A stretch of 27,283 nucleotides of DNA from Thermoplasmata archaeon (GTDB lineage Archaea > Thermoplasmatota > Thermoplasmata > Lutacidiplasmatales > UBA184), in NCBI GenBank assembly GCA_021798415.1, contig JAJZGO010000010.1:1-27283 (forward strand). Reading direction: 5' to 3'. The position numbers and the translations under genes were made by a program. The notes beneath the pieces were generated by a model. The model was not told the DNA's origin. It did not search any database and was given only the letters and a program-made list of their open reading frames with translations. The stretch's first letter is position 1; each line of letters opens with the position of its first letter. Positions 21,493 through 27,283 of this stretch are shown here, in pieces.

Positions 21493-22443
21493 GTGGACCG
21501 GCCGAGGAGGAGCCCGCGCGGCCGAACCCGAGGGACGGACCGAACGACGGCGCCGGCCCCCGGCTCGGTCGGGTCACCGGCCCTGTCCGCTCGCGCGCGG
21601 TTCCTCGCGGTCGACTCCTACCGGGCCGAGCGCGAGTGGACGCGGTATGAGGGGACGCCGCAGCGCGACCTCTTCCGGGTCCTGCGCGAGCGCTTCCTCG
21701 ACCGGCACGCGATCGACGCTCCCTGGGTCCTCGATGCGGGGAGCGGACCCGGGCGTTTCACGGGCCGCCTGGGGGGACCGCGCTCCCGCCGAGTGGCCCT
21801 CGACGTCTCGTCGAAGATGCTCGAGCGCCTCGAGGCCCACTGGACGGACGCGATCGGTGCCCCGAAGAGGCCGGACCTTGTCCGGGGGGACCTCGCGTCC
21901 TCGCCGTTCCCGCCGGGTCGGTTCGGAGAGGTGGCCGTCCTCGGAAACCTCGTTGGCTTCGCCGGGTCGGACGGTCCGGCTGTGCTCGGGTCAGCGGCCG
22001 CGCTGGTCTCACCCGAGGGGACCCTCGTCGTCGAGGTCGTTCCCGGATCCGGCGAGCGCTCGCGGTACCTCGGGCGCCTTCCGGCGCGGGTCGTGGGTCG
22101 CCTCCTCCGCTCGCCCGTTCGCGCGCTCGTGCCCCGGGTCGAACGGGAAGGGTTCGTCGAGGAGCCGAAACGTCGCTCGGAGGAGGGGGGTTTCCTGCGC
22201 GCGGGCCCTTCCGACCTCGGCCGCTGGCTCGGGCCCGTCGGGTGGTCGGCGGTCGAGACGATGGCCGTCGCCCCGGTCCTCGGGACCGACGCGGAGCGCA
22301 TCGCGGCGACGCGTGCCGACCCGAAGGCGTGGGAGCACCTCCTCGACCTCGAGGAGGAGGTCGGACGGCGGACCGAGCGCTGGGACCGCGCCGCGGCCGT
22401 CCTGGTCGCGCTGCGTCGTACCCGCCTGCGTGCGCAACATTAA
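21493..22443 (+). CDS. Class I SAM-dependent methyltransferase
   Basis: The protein (316 aa from this start) has the Rossmann methyltransferase core: WVLDAGSGPGRFTGRL is motif I, RRVALDVSSKMLERL holds the acidic residue that binds the ribose of SAM, PDLVRGDLASSPFPPGRFGEVAVLGNLVGF spans motifs II-III, and GTLVVEVVPGSGERSRY follows. The pattern suits small-molecule methyltransferases of the UbiE/Methyltransf_11 kind; substrate unknown. The start is unsettled: the conserved part begins near 21590, GTG 21493 is the only normal in-frame start I found, and the better-placed ATG at 21468 is in another frame, which would need one base change to join. The stop TAA lies inside the promoter of the next gene. 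Confidence 0.8.
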   Translation: MDRPRRSPRGRTRGTDRTTAPAPGSVGSPALSARARFLAVDSYRAEREWTRYEGTPQRDLFRVLRERFLDRHAIDAPWVLDAGSGPGRFTGRLGGPRSRRVALDVSSKMLERLEAHWTDAIGAPKRPDLVRGDLASSPFPPGRFGEVAVLGNLVGFAGSDGPAVLGSAAALVSPEGTLVVEVVPGSGERSRYLGRLPARVVGRLLRSPVRALVPRVEREGFVEEPKRRSEEGGFLRAGPSDLGRWLGPVGWSAVETMAVAPVLGTDAERIAATRADPKAWEHLLDLEEEVGRRTERWDRAAAVLVALRRTRLRAQH

Positions 22444-22447
22444 GTAA
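22438..22447 (+). promoter_or_regulatory. TATA-like box of the membrane/coiled-coil gene
   Basis: CATTAAGTAA overlaps the stop codon of the methyltransferase gene and is centred about 40 nt before the ATG at 22483, leaving a leader of about 15 nt. Confidence 0.55.
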
Positions 22448-22482
22448 CCCCCGGACCCCATTGAATCCACTCGGGAGCTACA

Positions 22483-25179
22483 ATGCCCAAGCCGACGGCG
22501 GCCCGCAAGCCGCCACCGGCCACCCGAAAGGTGACCGTTCCTGCTCCAGAAGACCTCGAGCTCGCGAAGAACGACGCTCTTCTCCAGCTGAGGATCGGGC
22601 GCGCGGCCCACGCCTACACGGTCTTCGTATCGGCGGCTCTCGCGCTCGACGGGATCCTGATCCTCCTGTTCTACCCGCAGCTCCCGACCCTCGGCGCCTC
22701 CGACCGCTACACGGTCGCACTCGAGCGGACCTTCTACCTCCTCCTCCCGCTCCTCGCCGGACTCGGCCTCGCGGCGATCGGCGTCGCGTCGAAGTGGGAG
22801 GCGTTCCAGCTCTGGCCGTGGGAAGGGCACTTCGCGACCACGGTCGGCGCGCTCGCCCTCAACGTGCTGCTCGCCGTGCTGTACGCGCTGCGCATCGTCG
22901 GGATGGGCCCGCTCGCGCACGTCGCCCTCTTCCCGTGGTTCTACCCGGTCGAGCTCGCGGCGATCTCGGTCGCGCTGCTCGGGTTCGTCCTCACGTGGTC
23001 CGGCTGGAGCGGCCGGCAGCTCGCGAGCGCCCTTTCGGCCCTCCTTCCGGTCGCGACGGCCCTGATCGTCTACGTGCCGCCGGCGAGCTCCCGTGCGACG
23101 TCGGACGCGCTCGTCGTGAGCCTCTTCCTCTCGGCGATCTTCACCCAGACCTCGGGCTCGTTCCTGCACCTCATCTCGTCGGGCACGCGCGTGCACGAGC
23201 GCGAGCTGATCACCTCGGGCCAGAGCCGGATGTTCCGCTTCGCGGACGAGCTGCGGGAACGCGAGGAAGCGCTCCACTTCCGCGAGGCCGCGGTCGTCAA
23301 GCGCGCCGCCGACGTCCAGAACAGCGAGAGTTCCATCGGGCGCCAGCGCGACTCCCTCACGGAGGCCCGGGCGCAGCTTGACGGGCTCGAGGAGGACTAC
23401 CGGACGCGCTCCGACGCGCTCGTCGAGAAGGAGCGCGCGTCGGCCGGCCAGATCGCCGAGATGGACGCACGCACGACCCTCCTCGACGACCGGACGAAGG
23501 CGCTCGAGCTCCGCGAACAGGAGGTCCAACGGCTCGGGCCCCAGCTCTCGGCCCGCGAGGAGCGGCTCGTCCAGCAGGAGGGCCTCCAGACCCAAAGGGA
23601 CGTCGAACTCACCCAGCGCGGGCAGGACGTCGAGCGTCGAACGACGGCGCTCACGGAAGGGGAGGCCCGGCTCGAGGAGCGTCGCAAGCAGGTCGAGGAG
23701 AAGACCGCCGAGCTCCTCCGACGCGAAGGGGAGGTCTCCGCCCGGGAGCTCGCGGCCCCGTCCGGACCCGCCGTCGCCACGGGGGCCGCCCAGGAGCTCG
23801 CCGCCCGGGAGGTCAAGCTCCAGCAGTTCAAGCTCGCGCTCGACGAGCAGAACGTCGTCCTCGGACGCCGCGCCCGGGAGGCCGCGGACCGCGCGAAGGT
23901 CGCGAAGGACGCCCTCACCGTGGCGAGCCAGAAGGAGGCGGACCTGGCCCGTCGCGAAGTGGCGCTCCGACAGCGGGAGGGCGACCTCTCCGACCGCCTC
24001 AAGATCGCGGACGAACGGCGCACGCAGTACGAGACGGCCGTCCGGGAGCACGAGGCCCGGGTGCGCCAACTGGGCGAGCACCAGAGCGAGACGGCGAAGA
24101 AGGGCGCGGACGTCGACCGGACGATGAAGTCGCTCACCGACCGCGAGGCGGCCCTCGCCGAACGCGAACGTCGGCAGAAGACCACGACCGACAACCTGGA
24201 CCGCCGCGAGCACGACCTTCTCACCCGCGAGGAGGCGCTGCGGGCGAGCGAGGCCGAGGTCAGCCTCCGCCGCCAGGCGATCGAGCGCGGCCCGTCCGCA
24301 GCCCTGGCGGCGGCGACGGCCCCGCCCTCCGCCGGCCGTCGCCCGGAGGCGCCCCGGATCGCTCCCTCACGCCCGGAACGGTCCGCCGCGATCCGGGACA
24401 TGAGCTCCGAGACCGCCCCCGTTCCGGATACTCTCGCGGCGCCGGCCGGCCGACGGTTCGCCGACCGCCTGCCGACGGGCACGCCGCGGCTCGACGACCT
24501 TCTCCTCGGCGGCATCCCCCCGCACGGCCACATCGTCCTCCTCGGCGACGCGTTCGTCGGGAAGGAGGTCGTGCTCTACGCGTTCGTTGCGGAAGGATTG
24601 AAGCGCGGGGAGCCGATCGTGCTCGTCACCGCCGCCCGCTCGCCGAGCGAGGTCTCCGAGAGCCTCGGCGTCGTCCTCCCGCAGTTCCGCGAATACGAGC
24701 AGATGGGGATGGTCCGCTGGATCGACGCCTCGGGGTCCGGCGGGAAGTCCGACGGCCAGCATACGGTCGTCGCGAGCTCCGACGACCGGCCGGGGATCCT
24801 GTCGAACCTCGTGAAGGTCGCGAACGCGACCGAGGGGTCCAAGAAGTCGCCGTTCCGGGTCGGTTTCCTCGGGCTCTCCGCCGTGCTCGCCCACGGCGAC
24901 GAGCGCGCGAGCTTCTCGTTCCTGCAGAACGTCGTCGGGATCCTCAAGCCGAGGAGCGCGGTCGCGATGTACTCGCTCGAGGGGGGCGCGCTCTCCGAAG
25001 CCGCGGTCGAGACGCTTCTCAGCCGCATGGACGGGGCGATCGTCTTCCGCCAGGAACGGGACCGGCTCTACCTCTCGGTGAAGGGGTTCGGCGAGGTCGA
25101 GACCCGCGACTGGGTCGAGTGCCGGGCGACCCAGCGCGCGCTCGTCGTGGGGTCGTTCGCCCTCGAGCGGATCCGGTAG
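22483..25179 (+). CDS. Six-helix membrane protein with long coiled coil and degenerate KaiC/RecA-like domain
   Basis: The 898-aa protein has three parts. Residues 1-42 are a basic, then charged, cytoplasmic leader; about 43-230 hold six hydrophobic helices (43-64, 84-104, 118-138, 155-172, 182-198, 208-226). Residues about 235-605 are Glu/Arg/Ala/Leu-rich with repeated REEAL, REQEV, AREERL and DRREHDLL blocks, a long coiled coil broken near 425-437 by a Pro/Gly spacer. After an Ala/Pro linker (606-655), residues 657-898 resemble a KaiC/RAD55-type RecA domain: RLPTGTPRLDDLLLGGIPPHG is its classic entry. The Walker A position reads GDAFVGKE (688-695), with Glu where Ser/Thr binds Mg-ATP, and the Walker B strand VGFLGLSAVL (793-802) has no Asp. 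ATP hydrolysis is therefore unlikely; nucleotide sensing or scaffolding is more probable. I know no named protein with this layout. Confidence 0.85.
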   Translation: MPKPTAARKPPPATRKVTVPAPEDLELAKNDALLQLRIGRAAHAYTVFVSAALALDGILILLFYPQLPTLGASDRYTVALERTFYLLLPLLAGLGLAAIGVASKWEAFQLWPWEGHFATTVGALALNVLLAVLYALRIVGMGPLAHVALFPWFYPVELAAISVALLGFVLTWSGWSGRQLASALSALLPVATALIVYVPPASSRATSDALVVSLFLSAIFTQTSGSFLHLISSGTRVHERELITSGQSRMFRFADELREREEALHFREAAVVKRAADVQNSESSIGRQRDSLTEARAQLDGLEEDYRTRSDALVEKERASAGQIAEMDARTTLLDDRTKALELREQEVQRLGPQLSAREERLVQQEGLQTQRDVELTQRGQDVERRTTALTEGEARLEERRKQVEEKTAELLRREGEVSARELAAPSGPAVATGAAQELAAREVKLQQFKLALDEQNVVLGRRAREAADRAKVAKDALTVASQKEADLARREVALRQREGDLSDRLKIADERRTQYETAVREHEARVRQLGEHQSETAKKGADVDRTMKSLTDREAALAERERRQKTTTDNLDRREHDLLTREEALRASEAEVSLRRQAIERGPSAALAAATAPPSAGRRPEAPRIAPSRPERSAAIRDMSSETAPVPDTLAAPAGRRFADRLPTGTPRLDDLLLGGIPPHGHIVLLGDAFVGKEVVLYAFVAEGLKRGEPIVLVTAARSPSEVSESLGVVLPQFREYEQMGMVRWIDASGSGGKSDGQHTVVASSDDRPGILSNLVKVANATEGSKKSPFRVGFLGLSAVLAHGDERASFSFLQNVVGILKPRSAVAMYSLEGGALSEAAVETLLSRMDGAIVFRQERDRLYLSVKGFGEVETRDWVECRATQRALVVGSFALERIR

Positions 25180-25204
25180 GCGCCACGCCCGGCGGTCGCC
25201 GGCC

Positions 25205-26182
25205 CTAGGGGAGGTAGTCCCTCCGGTCCGCGACGTGGAGCACCGGCTCTCCCCGAAAGAACCGGGCGAGGTTCGCGACCGCGCGGTCGAGAACGTAGGC
25301 GCTCGAGCCGGGGCCGAGCCCCGCGCAATGCGGCGTGCCGACGAAGTTCGGGAGGTCGGAGAAGGGGAAGCGCACGGGGAACCGTCCGGCCGCGAAGTCC
25401 TCCTCCCACCAAACGTCGAGCGCCGCCCGGAACCCGGGGCGGTCGACGAGGTGGCGGTAGAGCGCCTCCGGGTCGACGGTGCCCGCGCGGCCCACGTTGA
25501 CGTAGATGGCCTCGGGGCGCATCGCCGCGAACTCACTCGCCCCGACCGAGCCCGCCGTCGCGCGGGTGAGCGGCCGAACGTCGACGACGAGGTCGGCGTC
25601 CAAGAGCGCTTCGCGAAGCCGGTCCGCGGGGTACATCGCCTCGCAGTCCGGGGCCATTCGGCCCGTTCGGTTCAGGCCGACCACCCGCATGCCGAACCCG
25701 GCCAGGCGGACCGCGACCTCGCGGCCGATCTCTCCGAACCCGAGGACGAGGGCGGTGCCCCGGAACAGGACCCGCTGCTCGGGCGGGGGCCGGAGCTCGC
25801 CCGCGCGGACCTTCGCCTGCGCGGGAACGATGGCCCGGGCCGCGGCGAGGGCGAGCGCGACCGCGTGCTCGGCGACGAACGGGGCGAACGCGCCGATGTT
25901 GCCCGCCACCCGTATCGGCTCGGGGAACCGCTCGAACGGGAACCCGTCGAGCCCAGTGTAGACCCCCTGGACGAACGCGAGCTTCGGTGTCCGGGCCGCC
26001 GTGAAGTCGCCGAGCTCTCGCTCCACCGACCCGACGAGGACCGCCTCGACCTCGGCCCAGTCGGCGGGGGCCGACCGCGAGGCGTACGACCACGGGAGGC
26101 CAGGGAGCCGCTGCGCGAGAGCGGCATCGACCTCGTCACGGGGCGATAGGGCGACCAGGAGCCGGGGGAGCTGCGACGCCAT
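25205..26182 (-). CDS. D-2-hydroxyacid dehydrogenase
   Basis: The 325-aa protein of the phosphoglycerate/glyoxylate dehydrogenase superfamily has a catalytic domain (about 1-100 and the last 30 residues) around a Rossmann domain. Seen: GFGEIG at 148-153 for NAD(P) binding, an NRTG end of strand 2 (residues 171-174) whose Arg and lack of Asp suggest NADP, VNVGRAGTVD with catalytic R232, the acid near E260/E261 in DVWWEED, and the catalytic H285 in TPHCAGL. WWEE replaces the common F-x-x-EPLP segment. Substrate not determinable; glyoxylate/hydroxypyruvate-type acids are typical. ATG 26182 gives a complete first strand, and CCAAATGAAC near 26205 may be its TATA region. It is divergent from the glyoxalase-fold gene. 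Confidence 0.88.
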   Translation of the reverse strand: MASQLPRLLVALSPRDEVDAALAQRLPGLPWSYASRSAPADWAEVEAVLVGSVERELGDFTAARTPKLAFVQGVYTGLDGFPFERFPEPIRVAGNIGAFAPFVAEHAVALALAAARAIVPAQAKVRAGELRPPPEQRVLFRGTALVLGFGEIGREVAVRLAGFGMRVVGLNRTGRMAPDCEAMYPADRLREALLDADLVVDVRPLTRATAGSVGASEFAAMRPEAIYVNVGRAGTVDPEALYRHLVDRPGFRAALDVWWEEDFAAGRFPVRFPFSDLPNFVGTPHCAGLGPGSSAYVLDRAVANLARFFRGEPVLHVADRRDYLP

Positions 26183-26247
26183 GGGCGGGCCAGGCGCGGG
26201 GGGTTCATTTGGTCCGCGGCGTCCCCCCTCGGCCCGGGGCGCGGGTG

Positions 26248-26261
26248 GAGGTATGTACCTC
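26248..26261. promoter_or_regulatory. Perfect palindrome between divergent dehydrogenase and glyoxalase-fold genes
   Basis: GAGGTA, TG, TACCTC: six-base arms, in the 98-bp divergent intergenic region, 19 bp before the plus-strand ATG. It is a candidate operator or promoter element for the plus-strand gene. Confidence 0.35.
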
Positions 26262-26280
26262 GTCGCCGGTGGCCCGGACG

Positions 26281-26697
26281 ATGACGCGCGCCCGGTCGTT
26301 CGGTCTCCACCACGTGCAGCTGGCCGCACCGCCGGGCTCCGAGGTCGAGGCGCGACGGTTCTTCGGCGAGCTCCTCGGGCTCGTCGAGCGCTCGAAGCCC
26401 CCGAACCTGGCGAAGCGGGGCGGCGTGTGGTTCGACCTCGACGGCGCCCAGCTGCATATCGGGATCGAAAGCCCGTTCCGGCCGGCCTCGAAGGCCCACC
26501 CCGCGTTCGCCGTGCCCGACCTCGACGAGCTCCGAAAGCGCCTCGATGCCGCCGGGGTACGCACCTGGGAGGACGAGCCGTTCCCCGGCCGGGACCGGTT
26601 CTACGCGGAGGACCCGTTCGGGAACCGGCTCGAGTTCCTGGGTCCCGAGCGGGCCGACCGACCCCCCCGCGCGCGGGCCGGGAGCGAGACCTATTAG
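26281..26697 (+). CDS. Glyoxalase/VOC-superfamily protein
   Basis: The 138-aa protein has one VOC fold of two beta-alpha-beta3 modules. Candidate metal ligands are the second His of LHHVQLAAP near residue 11, the His of AQLHIGIE near 59-63 and the Glu of NRLEFLGPE near 119-121, the usual H/H/E set; YAEDPFGNRLEF is the standard closing block. Activity could be lactoylglutathione-lyase-like, dioxygenase or simple ligand binding; length fits a single VOC unit that dimerises. ATG 26281 precedes the first strand directly. A disordered tail (GPERADRPPRARAGSETY) ends at the TAG that is itself part of the next gene's probable TATA box. Confidence 0.85.
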   Translation: MTRARSFGLHHVQLAAPPGSEVEARRFFGELLGLVERSKPPNLAKRGGVWFDLDGAQLHIGIESPFRPASKAHPAFAVPDLDELRKRLDAAGVRTWEDEPFPGRDRFYAEDPFGNRLEFLGPERADRPPRARAGSETY

Positions 26698-26698
26698 C
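26691..26698 (+). promoter_or_regulatory. TATA-like box of the HAD gene
   Basis: CTATTAGC overlaps the stop of the glyoxalase-fold gene and is centred about 28 nt before the ATG at 26723, predicting a leaderless message. Confidence 0.5.
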
Positions 26699-26722
26699 AC
26701 CCCTCGGTTCGACCGCGCCGGC

Positions 26723-27283
26723 ATGCCCGCGGTCACCCTCGACCTCTGGCACACGCTGATGTTCCTCCCGCCGGACGCGGAGGAGCGGTACATGGAGACC
26801 CAGGTCGAGGTCGCTCGTCGGGCGCTCGCGGCGGCGAACCGTCGGCCGGGTGCCCCCGACCGGACCGAGGCCGAGCTCGGCCGGGCGTTCGAGCGCGAGT
26901 ACGGCCGGGCGGTCGCCCTCGCGGGAGAGGGGGTCACCGTGACCCCCGCCGAGCAGTTCCGGCGGACGGCCGAAGCGACCGGCCGCGACGCGGACGTGGG
27001 GGCCTACCTCGCCGCGCTCGAACTGGTGGTACGCCAAGTGGCGTTCGAGCGCGCCCCCGGGGCGCTCGAGCTCCTGAGGTCCCTGCGCGAGGACGGTTAC
27101 GGGGTCGCGGTGATCTCGAACACCGTCGGAGAGCCTGGGGCGTTCCTGCGCCCCAGTCTCACCGCGATGGGCTTCGACCCGTACGTCCAAGCGTACGTCT
27201 TCAGCGACGAGCTTCCCTGGGCGAAGCCGGCGCCCGAGATCTTCCGCACCGCGCTCTCGGGCCTTGGCGCATCGCCCGAGGAA
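26723..27283 (+). CDS. HAD-superfamily hydrolase, 3' end beyond the window
   Basis: The first 187 residues are present and in frame to the window end. Seen: motif I AVTLDLWHTLM with nucleophile D7, a helical cap region (about 15-110), motif II in AVISNT, and motif III in WAKPAPEIF with the conserved lysine. The motif IV aspartates may lie beyond the edge. Residue D+2 in motif I is Trp (D-L-W) where phosphatases have Asp, so the chemistry may differ from a simple phosphatase, as in haloacid dehalogenase-type members. The helical cap fits subclass I. Substrate unknown. Start supported by the TATA-like box at 26691-26698. Confidence 0.88.
   Translation, partial: MPAVTLDLWHTLMFLPPDAEERYMETQVEVARRALAAANRRPGAPDRTEAELGRAFEREYGRAVALAGEGVTVTPAEQFRRTAEATGRDADVGAYLAALELVVRQVAFERAPGALELLRSLREDGYGVAVISNTVGEPGAFLRPSLTAMGFDPYVQAYVFSDELPWAKPAPEIFRTALSGLGASPEE

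Noticed and set aside
21468..21650. 60-codon plus-strand frame starting at a well-placed ATG
   Set aside because: Arg/Pro-rich, no similarity, overlaps the conserved part of the methyltransferase in another frame. Kept only as a possible frameshift hint.
22009..24213. 734-codon open frame on the minus strand opposite the coiled-coil gene
   Set aside because: Composition mirrors the Glu/Arg codons of the real coiled coil on the plus strand; no motif and no promoter.
1..27283. CRISPR array, complete insertion sequence, rRNA or tRNA genes
   Set aside because: No regularly spaced repeats, no intact transposase and no RNA-gene structure was recognised on reading; small noncoding RNAs cannot be excluded without computation.

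Overview
This is a very GC-rich archaeal chromosome fragment. The archaeal assignment rests on AT-rich TATA-like boxes 20-40 bp before many starts (several nearly leaderless), a short archaeal-type triosephosphate isomerase, a MalA/MJ1611-type GH57 amylase, an archaeal-style tyrosine-integrase remnant, an Lrp regulator, several tiny zinc-ribbon proteins and a KaiC/RecA-like domain. A high-GC member of Thermoplasmatota is my best guess; this is inference and was not tested by phylogeny.

Layout. (1) 1-3775, sulfur/redox block: on the minus strand a zinc-ribbon protein, an Lrp/AsnC regulator (ATGA overlap), HdrC and HdrB (cut by the window edge); divergent from them is ATP sulfurylase (sat). The Hdr proteins resemble the sulfur-oxidation (sHdr) type. 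(2) 3857-10544, alpha-glucan/trehalose block: trehalose synthase, ROK glucokinase, GH15 glucoamylase and GH57 amylase, with a CADD/PqqC-like di-metal oxygenase gene between the last two. A glycogen-synthase-like GT4 follows at 13045-14424. Together they could build glycogen, trim it, interconvert maltose and trehalose, and phosphorylate the glucose released. (3) 10545-13044, accessory insertion: inverted repeat, truncated integrase, about 400 bp without a gene, then a two-gene nucleotidyltransferase (with winged helix)/HEPN module. (4) 14635-15861, metal block: a CsoR/RcnR-fold repressor without the usual Cys/His ligands, with a CsoR-like palindrome over its start, followed by a CDF metal exporter. 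(5) 15913-19144: tpiA with no normal start codon, a conserved-looking 69-aa protein, and acetyl-CoA synthetase with a strong hairpin after it. (6) 19265-22443: GNAT acetyltransferase, two tiny zinc ribbons, a DUF998-like membrane protein, a SAM methyltransferase. (7) 22483-25179: an 898-aa protein with six membrane segments, a long coiled coil and a KaiC/RecA-like domain whose nucleotide-binding motifs are degraded. (8) 25205-27283: D-2-hydroxyacid dehydrogenase, divergent glyoxalase-fold protein and a truncated HAD hydrolase.

The least-described candidates are the membrane/coiled-coil/pseudo-KaiC protein, the ligand-shifted CsoR with its operator, the archaeal CADD-like enzyme, and the nucleotidyltransferase/HEPN pair beside the integrase remnant. 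No tRNA, rRNA, CRISPR array or complete insertion sequence was seen.
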